NCBI GenBank assembly: GCA_004556255.1
Contig: SFHY01000088.1
Coordinates: 1 to 6,028 of the forward strand
Direction of reading: 5' to 3'
Source of the DNA: Lactobacillus delbrueckii
Lineage (GTDB): Bacteria > Bacillota > Bacilli > Lactobacillales > Lactobacillaceae
Length of the DNA: 6,028 nt
A model generated the notes under the pieces. It ran no database searches and had not been told where the DNA came from. It was given only the letters and a program-made list of their open reading frames with translations. The translations under genes and the position numbers were made by a program. The first letter of the stretch is position 1. The number at the start of each line of letters is the position of its first letter. Positions 1 to 5,414 of the stretch are shown piece after piece.

Positions 1-570
1 GAAAGGATGTGCAATGCTTATGAGCAGGCTAGCGCAAGCGAGCAAATTGATGCATTAATCTTGATTCCTGCTTTTATCTGCGATTTTCTGTGCATTCACC
101 CTTTCAATGATGGCAACGGCCGAATGAGCCGGCTGTTGACCCTGCTTCTTTTGTACAAGAGCGGCTACAATGTCGGAAAGTACATCAGTATCGAAAAGCA
201 GATTGAAAAAACTAAGGACCGCTACTACGATGTTTTGCAGCAGATTGACTTGGGCTGGCATGAAGAGAAGAATGATCCAACGCCTTTTATCCGCTACATG
301 TTGCAGGTGATCTTGGCTTGCTACACTGAGTTTGAAGATCGCGTCGGGTTAATGTCTGAACATGGTCAAGGCAGCACGGCATATGATATCGTGAAGCACT
401 ATGCCCTGGAAAAAATTGGCAAATTTACCAGCGCTGACGTGCTGGCCCACTGCCCAAGCGTCAGCCGGTCATCGGCACTTGCCGCGTTAAAGAAGCTCAC
501 TGCAGAGGGGCTTGTCATCCGGAAGGGATCTGGCCGAAGCACTTTCTACGTGAGAGCTGACAGTAGATAG
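1..570 (+). CDS. Fic-family protein (probable AMP transferase), 3' part only
   Basis: The reading frame is open to the first base of the window, so the ATG at base 7 is probably internal and the true start lies upstream. Numbering from that ATG, residues 31-42 read HPFNDGNGRMSR. This matches the Fic active-site loop HPFxDGNGRxxR, with H31 as the catalytic base and the DGN residues contacting the nucleotide phosphates. Fic enzymes usually transfer AMP from ATP to a hydroxyl side chain of a target protein. Helical sequence follows, and residues about 138-183 look like a C-terminal winged helix-turn-helix (an SVSRSSALAALKKL helix followed by a basic wing), an arrangement common in longer Fic proteins of about 350 residues. 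The N-terminal half, where an inhibitory helix may lie, is outside the window. Codon use is less GC-biased than in the ATPase downstream, which hints at separate ancestry. No strong terminator follows. The target protein cannot be read from the sequence. Confidence 0.9.
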   Translation, partial: ERMCNAYEQASASEQIDALILIPAFICDFLCIHPFNDGNGRMSRLLTLLLLYKSGYNVGKYISIEKQIEKTKDRYYDVLQQIDLGWHEEKNDPTPFIRYMLQVILACYTEFEDRVGLMSEHGQGSTAYDIVKHYALEKIGKFTSADVLAHCPSVSRSSALAALKKLTAEGLVIRKGSGRSTFYVRADSR

Positions 571-738
571 TTGATATTTTTATATAAAACTTATTCCATT
601 AAATCGTTATTTTATAAATAGTAAGTGGACTTGTTATATGGTATACTCAATATAGTCATGACGTGATATACTTATTTTTAAGTGGTTAAAACTCTCTTTA
701 ACGTTAAAGCAATAACCATGATTTGTTGAGGAAAAAAT
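571..738 (+). promoter_or_regulatory. AT-rich intergenic region with two tandem extended -10 elements
   Basis: This gap contains two near-identical extended -10 motifs exactly 25 bases apart: TGGTATACT at 639-647 and TGATATACT at 664-672. Both have the TGn-TATACT form, which can work without a good -35, and none is obvious for either. An 8-bp palindrome, GTCATGAC (655-662), lies between them. Further down is a perfect 14-bp palindrome (696-709). A promoter here would drive the EF-hand-like gene at 739 with a leader of roughly 55-85 bases. An AT palindrome at 578-589 (TTTTATATAAAA) lies just after the fic stop but is too weak to call a terminator. Whether both -10 elements are used is inference. 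Confidence 0.5.
696..709. promoter_or_regulatory. Perfect 14-bp palindrome, possible operator
   Basis: CTTTAACGTTAAAG is a perfect inverted repeat with no spacer. It sits about 30 bases before the start codon at 739 and downstream of both candidate -10 elements. A wider pair, GGTTA (684-688) and TAACC (713-717), flanks it and could extend a structure in DNA or in the leader RNA. The position suits a repressor operator or a leader hairpin. No regulator is identified, and short AT-rich palindromes do occur by chance. Confidence 0.35.
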
Positions 739-1299
739 ATGACTAAATACCGCGCCGACATTACGGCTCTTAACGCAGAAAAAATTGGCAGCCAGGCTCA
801 CGGCTATGTAGAATTCACGACTGAGGCAGACAAGCTCCACATCAAGCTGGAGATGTTTGACACCCCGGCTAACATCCAGCACTGGGAACACTTCCATGGC
901 TTCCCGGACGGCAAGGATGCCCAAGTGCCGACCCTTGCCCAGGACACCAACCAGGACGGCTTTATCGACCTTTTGGAAACCGAACCTGTCTCCGGTACGA
1001 CTATGGTGCCCCTGGACGCGGCTCCGCACGAAATGTGCATCCCCCACGACAACTACCCAGTTGCCGACGCAAACGGCTACTACAGCTATGAAAAAGATGT
1101 CGACTTAGCCAAGCTGGAAGCCAAGTTCAAGGAAGTCTTCAACGACCAGGACCTGGCCCTGGACAAGCGGGTGGTCTACATCCACGGCGTGCCAGCCGAC
1201 CTGGAATTGCCAGAAAGCGTTGGCGGCAAGATCAACGACCACTACGACCAACACGTCACTCTTCCAATCGCGGCTGGTAAAATCAACCGCGTCGACTAA
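739..1299 (+). CDS. Conserved-type cytosolic protein with EF-hand-like loop and His cluster, function unknown
   Basis: A 186-residue protein with no signal peptide or membrane segment. GAGG at 728-731 lies a normal distance before the ATG. Residues 69-80 (DTNQDGFIDLLE) fit the 12-position EF-hand calcium loop: acidic or polar residues at 1, 3, 5 and 9, Gly at 6, Ile at 8 and Glu at 12. Just before it is HWEHFHGF (48-55), whose H48, H51 and H53 resemble a metal-ligand cluster. A later segment, VVYIHGVP, repeats a His-Gly pattern. The His-Gly motifs on beta-rich sequence faintly recall CHRD and Cu/Zn superoxide dismutase-like barrels, but that is a guess and no enzymatic role should be assigned. 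The protein is acidic. It is a single-gene unit, with its own candidate promoters upstream and a terminator directly after the stop. It is certainly a gene; its function is uncertain. Confidence 0.88.
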   Translation: MTKYRADITALNAEKIGSQAHGYVEFTTEADKLHIKLEMFDTPANIQHWEHFHGFPDGKDAQVPTLAQDTNQDGFIDLLETEPVSGTTMVPLDAAPHEMCIPHDNYPVADANGYYSYEKDVDLAKLEAKFKEVFNDQDLALDKRVVYIHGVPADLELPESVGGKINDHYDQHVTLPIAAGKINRVD

Positions 1300-1303
1300 A
1301 ACT

Positions 1304-1343
1304 AAGCCATTCAGAGGATCAAATTCCCCTGGATGGCTTTTTT
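1304..1343 (+). terminator. Rho-independent terminator after the EF-hand-like gene
   Basis: AAGCCATTCAGAGG (1304-1317) pairs with CCCCTGGATGGCTT (1326-1339) around an 8-base loop. The stem is 14 bp with one G-T wobble and one A-C mismatch, and it runs into a T-run ending at 1343. It begins 4 bases after the stop codon at 1299 and separates this gene from the metal/redox cluster. Confidence 0.88.
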
Positions 1344-1354
1344 CGTAAAAAATT

Positions 1355-1420
1355 TTGCAAAAATCCCGATCTTGATAGAAATCAATTGGGGAATTCTGCT
1401 TTCCCGGTATATTAAAAGCA
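1355..1420 (+). promoter_or_regulatory. P1: FNR-type class II promoter of the metal ATPase operon
   Basis: TTGATAGAAATCAA at 1372-1385 is a perfect match to the FNR consensus TTGAT-N4-ATCAA. The -10 hexamer TATATT is at 1408-1413, so the start site should be near 1420 and the box centre (1378.5) near -41.5, the classic position for class II activation by FNR/CRP proteins. The bases where a -35 would sit (around 1385-1390) do not resemble TTGACA, as expected for an activator-dependent promoter. TTGCAAAAATC (1355-1365) upstream is repeated at the second promoter. The ATPase ATG at 1446 would have a leader of about 26 bases. The likely binder is the Crp/Fnr regulator encoded at 3983-4633. Confidence 0.82.
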
Positions 1421-1445
1421 TCAAAGCAAGGAGGTCGAAAGATCA

Positions 1446-3374
1446 ATGCAAAAATGGTTAATGAAAAATCGCAACCGGCTGACGGCAATTGCGGGCATCT
1501 TAATCGTCCTGGCCTTTGCCGCTAAATGGTTATTTAACAGTGAAACAGCAGAGTCCGGCCTGCTCCTGGCCGCTTCCCTCATCGGCGGCTTCCCGATCGC
1601 CGCGTCCGCTTGGCAGGCCTTAAAGGTCAAAGTCATCAGTATCGACTTGCTGGTGACCCTGGCCATCTTAGGTGCCTTCGTCATCCAGGAATTCGAAGAA
1701 TCCGCCATCGTGGCCTTCCTCTTCTTGTTTGGGGCTTACCTTGAACAAAAGACCCTGGCCAAGACCCGGTCAGCCATCAAGGAACTGGTGGAGATGGTGC
1801 CGGAAACCGCCCTCCGGCAGACGGCAGACGGCGACTTTGAAGAAGTTGACTTAGACGACCTGGACGAAGGGGACATCCTTTTGGTCAAGACCGGCGGCAA
1901 GATCCCGGTTGACGGGGAAGTCGTCTCCGGTTCCGGGACGGCCAATGAAGCCAGCATCACCGGTGAATCCATGCCTTTAGGCAAAAAGCCCGGTGACCCG
2001 GTCTACGCCGGCACTATTTTGGAAAACGGGACCATCCGGATCAAGGCGGAAAAAGTCGGGGATGAAACGACTTTTGGCAAGATCATCGAACTGGTCGAAG
2101 AAGCCCAGGACTCCAAGTCCCAGGCTGAGCGCCTGATTGACCGCTTCTCCAAGTACTACACCCCAGTCGTCCTGCTCCTGGCCATTATTGTTGGCCTCAT
2201 CAGCCAAGACCTGGAACTGGCCGTAACCATCCTGGTTCTTGGCTGCCCGGGTGCCTTGGTTATCGGGGTTCCGGTTTCCAACGTTGCCGGGATCGGCAAC
2301 GGGGCCAAGCAGGGGATCCTTTTTAAAGGCAGTGAAGTCATCACCAAGTTCAGCAAGGTCGACACGATCATGTTCGACAAGACCGGGACCTTGACTTACG
2401 GCGACCCCCGAGTCAGCCAGGTGAAAAAGTACGGCCAGGGCCAGCTGGCTGAACAGCTTTTGGTCAGCGTGGAAAAAGAATCTGCCCACCCTTTAGCGAA
2501 AGCCATTACTAGCTACTATGAAGACCTGGAAGCTAAAGAAGTTGAAGCCTCCCAGGTCCTCCAGGGCGGCGGGATCGTTGCTCAAGTAGCTGGCCAGCAG
2601 GTCCTGGTCGGCAACCGCTACCTGCTTGACCAGTACCATGTCCCGGTCACAAAAGAAATGGAAAAGGACATGGAAGAGCTGACAAGTGCTGGCAATTCCC
2701 TGGTTCTGGTGGCTGTAAACGGGCAGCTGGAACTTGCTTTAGGCTTAAAGGACGAGATCCGGGCCGGGGTCAAGGAAGACCTGGCTGCTTTAAAGAAGCT
2801 GGGCGTCAAGAACCTGCTCCTCTTGTCCGGTGACAACCAGAAGACGGTTGACCTGGTAGCGGAAGAACTGGGCCTCACTGAGACATATGGCCAGCTTTTG
2901 CCAGAAGACAAGGCCGAATTTGTCAAAAAGCGGCAGGCAGCCGGTGAAATCGTAGCCTTTGTCGGCGACGGGATCAACGACAGTCCGTCACTGGCCCGGG
3001 CAGACATCGGGATTGCCATGGGCAGCGGGACTGACGTGGCAATTGAGACTTCAAACGTGGTCCTCATGAACGGCAGCTTTGACCGGATTCCGCGGGCTCT
3101 GGCCCTGGCTAAGGCCACCCGGCGGAACATGATTGAGAACATCACCATCGCCCTGGCTGTCGTAGCCATCCTGCTGGTCAGCGTGTTAGCCAGCTCATGG
3201 ATGAACATGGCCATCGGGATGTTCGTTCACGAAGGCAGCATCCTGGTCGTGATCTTAAACGCCATGCGCCTTCTGGCCTACCGGTCAAAATTGCAAAAAT
3301 CGCGAAAGTTGATAGAAAACAATTTTTCTCAAGCAGAAGGCCCGTATACTAAGGGCATTGAGAGCATCCAATAA
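1446..3374 (+). CDS. P1B-type heavy-metal transporting ATPase with CPG membrane motif
   Basis: A 642-residue membrane pump with all catalytic P-type ATPase motifs: actuator TGES at 172-175, phosphorylation site DKTGT at 311-315 (D311 takes the phosphate), HP at 348-349 in the nucleotide-binding domain, and GDGIND at 507-512. Eight hydrophobic segments are visible, at about 12-30, 37-56, 66-83, 85-103, 240-256, 258-277, 567-584 and 586-610. The ion-site segment reads GCPGALVIG (C267-P268-G269) where most family members have CPC, SPC or TPC. The last segment carries HEGS (595-598), as in the P1B-4 group of Co/Fe/Zn pumps. Only about 10 residues precede the first membrane helix, so there is no N-terminal metal-binding domain; an HMA gene follows 23 bases downstream. 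It most likely exports a divalent transition metal, but the metal cannot be fixed from sequence. AAGGAGG at 1428-1434 is a strong, slightly distant ribosome site. The last ~30 residues lie beyond the usual family end, and their codons contain a second promoter. Confidence 0.93.
   Translation: MQKWLMKNRNRLTAIAGILIVLAFAAKWLFNSETAESGLLLAASLIGGFPIAASAWQALKVKVISIDLLVTLAILGAFVIQEFEESAIVAFLFLFGAYLEQKTLAKTRSAIKELVEMVPETALRQTADGDFEEVDLDDLDEGDILLVKTGGKIPVDGEVVSGSGTANEASITGESMPLGKKPGDPVYAGTILENGTIRIKAEKVGDETTFGKIIELVEEAQDSKSQAERLIDRFSKYYTPVVLLLAIIVGLISQDLELAVTILVLGCPGALVIGVPVSNVAGIGNGAKQGILFKGSEVITKFSKVDTIMFDKTGTLTYGDPRVSQVKKYGQGQLAEQLLVSVEKESAHPLAKAITSYYEDLEAKEVEASQVLQGGGIVAQVAGQQVLVGNRYLLDQYHVPVTKEMEKDMEELTSAGNSLVLVAVNGQLELALGLKDEIRAGVKEDLAALKKLGVKNLLLLSGDNQKTVDLVAEELGLTETYGQLLPEDKAEFVKKRQAAGEIVAFVGDGINDSPSLARADIGIAMGSGTDVAIETSNVVLMNGSFDRIPRALALAKATRRNMIENITIALAVVAILLVSVLASSWMNMAIGMFVHEGSILVVILNAMRLLAYRSKLQKSRKLIENNFSQAEGPYTKGIESIQ
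3291..3357 (+). promoter_or_regulatory. P2: second FNR-type promoter, inside the ATPase 3' end
   Basis: TTGATAGAAAACAA at 3309-3322 matches the FNR consensus with one mismatch in the second half-site. The -10 hexamer TATACT is at 3345-3350, again exactly 36 bases after the box start, which puts the box centre at about -41.5 from a start near 3357. There is no -35. The upstream TTGCAAAAATC (3291-3301) and the -10 to +2 region (TATAcTAAggGCAT against TATAtTAAaaGCAT at P1) closely resemble P1, so the two look like copies of one module. The promoter lies wholly within ATPase codons. It would give the HMA gene, the small His-rich gene and the regulator their own transcript with a leader of about 41 bases. 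Confidence 0.72.
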
Positions 3375-3397
3375 GAAAAAAGAAAGGACAAGAAATC

Positions 3398-3625
3398 ATG
3401 CAAAAAGCAATTTTACAACTCGAAACATTAGCCTGCCCGACCTGCATGCAGAAGATCGCGGGGGCCATCGCCAATGTCGACGGGGTTGAAAAGACCAGCG
3501 TCAAGGTCCTCTTCAACGCAAGCAAGGCCAAGGCCAACTTCGACCCGGACAAAACCAATTTGGACACGATCACGCAAGCCGTGAAGAATATCGGCTATGA
3601 CGTCTTGAAGGCCAGTGCCAAATAA
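3398..3625 (+). CDS. Stand-alone HMA-domain metal-binding protein (CopZ-like chaperone)
   Basis: A 75-residue protein that is essentially one heavy-metal-associated domain. The metal-binding loop reads LACPTCMQ with C13 and C16, a variant of the usual GMxCxxC in which the Gly-Met is replaced by Leu-Ala. The rest follows the ferredoxin-like beta-alpha-beta-beta-alpha-beta plan, including the family-typical VDGVEKTSVKV and ending in an IGYDVLKA strand. Such proteins bind Cu(I), or in some cases Zn(II), and pass it to P1B pumps. Here the pump is encoded directly upstream and lacks its own HMA domain, so this may act as its detached N-terminal domain; that pairing is inference. AAAGGA at 3383-3388 lies 9 bases before the ATG. 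The gene can be read from P1 through the ATPase or from P2 alone. Confidence 0.87.
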   Translation: MQKAILQLETLACPTCMQKIAGAIANVDGVEKTSVKVLFNASKAKANFDPDKTNLDTITQAVKNIGYDVLKASAK

Positions 3626-3676
3626 GAGAAAAAAGCAAAAACAAGAAAAGCGACTGATATAGAAAAAAGGAGAAAA

Positions 3677-3958
3677 ATGATGATCAAGGAATTTTTTGCC
3701 AAGAACGATGAAATGTTAGACTTATATACGCAAGCAATTACCAAGGCCCACGGCGCCCACCACCCGGAAGTCTTTGAAGTCCGCAAGGTTTACGAAGACA
3801 TCCAAAAGAGGGTGAAAGCCGGCCAGGAAGACTTGACTGCCGACTTCAGCAAGCTGCGGTCCTTGACCGCGGATTACGCCATTCCGGCCGACGCCTGCGG
3901 GGCGATGACTAAGACCTACCAGACCCTGGAAGAATTCGACCACTTGGTCCAGGGCTAA
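3677..3958 (+). CDS. Small His-rich helical protein, possibly RIC/ScdA-like iron-sulfur repair protein
   Basis: A 93-residue, soluble, mostly helical protein. Its notable segment is KAHGAHHPEVFEVRKVY, with H25, H28 and H29 followed by acidic residues; one Cys (C74) and H89 lie toward the C-terminus. I associate this HHPEVFEVR pattern with small lactobacillal and streptococcal proteins annotated as the di-iron iron-sulfur cluster repair protein RIC, related to hemerythrin-like ScdA/YtfE. This copy is much shorter than ScdA and lacks the N-terminal CC-containing ScdA domain. The assignment is from memory of the family and is moderate at best. Two adjacent ATGs exist: AAGGAG at 3667-3672 is 4 bases from the first and 7 from the second (3680), so the 92-residue form may be the real product. 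It lies 51 bases after the HMA gene and 24 before the regulator, in the same operon. Confidence 0.68.
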   Translation: MMIKEFFAKNDEMLDLYTQAITKAHGAHHPEVFEVRKVYEDIQKRVKAGQEDLTADFSKLRSLTADYAIPADACGAMTKTYQTLEEFDHLVQG

Positions 3959-3982
3959 TTTTTACCAGCAGAGGAGAGCAAA

Positions 3983-4633
3983 ATGCAGCATATATGTGTC
4001 AGCCTGGTTCCCTTATTCGCGGACTTGCCAGAAAAAGACCAGCTTAAGATCAATTCCCTGGCCAGCCACCGGCGCTATCAAAAAGGTGAGACGATTTTTC
4101 AGCCAGGGGATGAAAAGCTGCAGATCGTGGCCCGGGGAAACATGAAGGTTTACCAGCTGTCCGCCAGCGGCCGCGAGCAGCTGCTCCGGGTTGCCCAGCC
4201 GGGTGACTATGAAGGGGAAAAGCAGCTTTTTGGCCTGGAAAATGACAGCTTCTTCGGCCAGGCCATGGAGAACACGGAAATCTGCAGCTTGAGCAAGGCA
4301 GACTTCAACCAGGTTCTCCTGGAAAATCCCCAGCTCTCCCTCAAACTGCTGGAACTCAGCACCCAGAAGCTGCTGGCCACGGAAAGACAAACCCAGTTCC
4401 TGGCCATGGAGCGGGTCGAAGAAAGGCTGGCCAGCTACCTGCTCGACTTGGCTAAAGTGGCTGGAAGCGACCAGGTCCAGCTGTCCATGAAGATGAAAGA
4501 TATTGCCCTTTACTTGGGGACTACTCCCGAAACCCTCTCCCGCAAATTCAAACTCCTCGAAAAAATGGGCTATCTGAAAAGGACAGGCAAGCAGGTGAAA
4601 ATCCTCGACGAAGACGGCCTGCTGGACTTGTAG
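3983..4633 (+). CDS. flp: Crp/Fnr-family transcriptional regulator, FLP type with two cysteines
   Basis: A 216-residue regulator. Residues about 10-125 form the cyclic-nucleotide-type beta-roll (for example YQKGETIFQPGD at 32-43), followed by a long dimerisation helix to about 155 and a C-terminal winged helix-turn-helix. The recognition helix reads TPETLSRKFKLL, with E183, S186 and R187 in the FNR E-x-x-S-R arrangement that reads TTGAT half-sites. Only two cysteines are present, C5 in the N-terminal MQHICVSLVPLF and C101, so there is no four-Cys set for a 4Fe-4S cluster as in E. coli FNR. The FLP protein of Lactobacillus casei is known for an intramolecular dithiol-disulfide switch, and C5/C101 suit that. 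Likely targets are the two FNR boxes in this cluster (autoregulation, inferred). GAGGAG at 3971-3976 gives a good ribosome site. It is the last gene before the terminator. Confidence 0.9.
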   Translation: MQHICVSLVPLFADLPEKDQLKINSLASHRRYQKGETIFQPGDEKLQIVARGNMKVYQLSASGREQLLRVAQPGDYEGEKQLFGLENDSFFGQAMENTEICSLSKADFNQVLLENPQLSLKLLELSTQKLLATERQTQFLAMERVEERLASYLLDLAKVAGSDQVQLSMKMKDIALYLGTTPETLSRKFKLLEKMGYLKRTGKQVKILDEDGLLDL

Positions 4634-4664
4634 CAAAAAATTTTAATTTTAATAGAGAGCAAAA

Positions 4665-4702
4665 CTCCCTCTAGCAGATCAAATGCTAGAGGGAGATTTT
4701 TT
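4665..4702 (+). terminator. Strong terminator closing the metal/redox operon
   Basis: CTCCCTCTAGCA (4665-4676) and TGCTAGAGGGAG (4684-4695) form a perfect 12-bp stem with a 7-base loop, followed by ATTTTTT. It starts 31 bases after the regulator's stop codon. The T-run abuts the promoter-like region of the next gene. Confidence 0.95.
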
Positions 4703-4713
4703 GAATTTTAGGC

Positions 4714-4719
4714 TATAAT
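4714..4719 (+). promoter_or_regulatory. Consensus -10 hexamer upstream of the DUF1349 gene
   Basis: TATAAT is a perfect -10, 40 bases before the ATG at 4760. With a 17-base spacer the -35 would fall at 4691-4696, inside the 3' arm of the preceding terminator (GGGAGA), which does not resemble TTGACA. Only the -10 is supported. A start near 4726 would give a leader of about 34 bases. Confidence 0.45.
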
Positions 4720-4759
4720 AAGCAACAGAATAAGAATTTGATGCGTTAAGGGAGAAAAA

Positions 4760-5374
4760 ATGAAGTTTCCGGTAGACCAGCTGACTTGGACCAGAGAACC
4801 AGCCAGCTATACTATTTCAGCTAATAAGATTGAGATCGTGACCAAGCCGCACACGGACTTGTGGCAGCGGACTTACTACCATTTCCGCAATGACAATGCC
4901 CCGGTTCTGCAAGTGTCCAGTGATGAGAAGTTCTTTTCTTTCATCGTCAAAACTGACTTTGCCAGTCATCATCGCTTTGACCAATGCGGGGTAGTGCTGT
5001 ACCTCGACAGCGAAAATTGGCTTAAGGGGGCAATTGAATATGAGAATGAAGACTTCCAGCACCTGGGCAGCGTGGTAACCAATCATGGCTATTCCGACTG
5101 GGCGACAACCGAGATCCCGGCCACGGTCAAGTCGATGTGGTATCGGCTCAGCCGCCGGGAAGATGACTACTGCATCGAATGTTCAGAAGACGGAGTGACC
5201 TACAAGCAGATGCGAATTTGTCACCTGCTGGAAGGCGGCGGGACGGTTCGCTTTGGCATCTACGCCTGCAGCCCGGAAGATTCATCCTTCAAGGCTGCTT
5301 TCAGCCACTTGGAATTAACTGACTGCCAGTGGCAAAAGCATGATGGCCAGGCTGCTGATCTGGATCTGGAATAG
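4760..5374 (+). CDS. DUF1349-family protein (concanavalin A-like fold)
   Basis: A 204-residue soluble protein matching the DUF1349 family from end to end. The hallmark segment TDLWQRTYYHFRNDNAPVL (32-50) is followed by a beta-rich body that includes a GVVLYLDSENWLKGAIEY stretch near residue 77 and a late RFGIYACSPED segment. These proteins have a concanavalin A-like jelly-roll fold and are widespread in lactobacilli. Their molecular role is not established; the name 'regulation of enolase' seen in databases comes from a yeast relative and should not be taken as function. No signal peptide or membrane segment is seen. AAGGGAG just upstream gives the ribosome site. It lies after a strong terminator, so it starts a new unit, possibly read together with the monooxygenase-like gene 40 bases downstream. 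Confidence 0.88.
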   Translation: MKFPVDQLTWTREPASYTISANKIEIVTKPHTDLWQRTYYHFRNDNAPVLQVSSDEKFFSFIVKTDFASHHRFDQCGVVLYLDSENWLKGAIEYENEDFQHLGSVVTNHGYSDWATTEIPATVKSMWYRLSRREDDYCIECSEDGVTYKQMRICHLLEGGGTVRFGIYACSPEDSSFKAAFSHLELTDCQWQKHDGQAADLDLE

Positions 5375-5414
5375 CGTAAAAATAAAACGAAGCTGATAAT
5401 GCAAAGGAGAAAAA

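Noticed and set aside
7..9. ATG at base 7 as the true start of the Fic gene
   Set aside because: The frame is open to base 1, no ribosome site can be judged, and Fic proteins with a winged helix are about twice this length. The gene is cut by the window edge.
571..584. TTGAT at 571-575 as an FNR box after the fic stop
   Set aside because: Only the first half-site is present. The opposite half is AT-rich sequence unlike ATCAA, and no -10 lies at the required distance.
2618..3214. 198-codon open frame on the minus strand inside the ATPase
   Set aside because: It is antisense to conserved catalytic regions of the pump, the product is low-complexity Ser/Arg/Ala-rich, and no ribosome site is seen. 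It is a shadow of GC-biased codons.
4013..4636. 207-codon open frame on the minus strand opposite the Crp/Fnr regulator
   Set aside because: The sense frame has full family motifs, while the antisense product shows no recognisable domain and no start signal.
4738..4751. TTGAT near the DUF1349 start as an FNR box
   Set aside because: The second half (TAAGG) does not match ATCAA, and it lies downstream of the -10, so it could not activate.
5392..5399. CTGATAAT as a -10 for the ABM gene
   Set aside because: There is no -35 at a usable distance and the gap to the DUF1349 gene is only 40 bases, so read-through is the simpler explanation.
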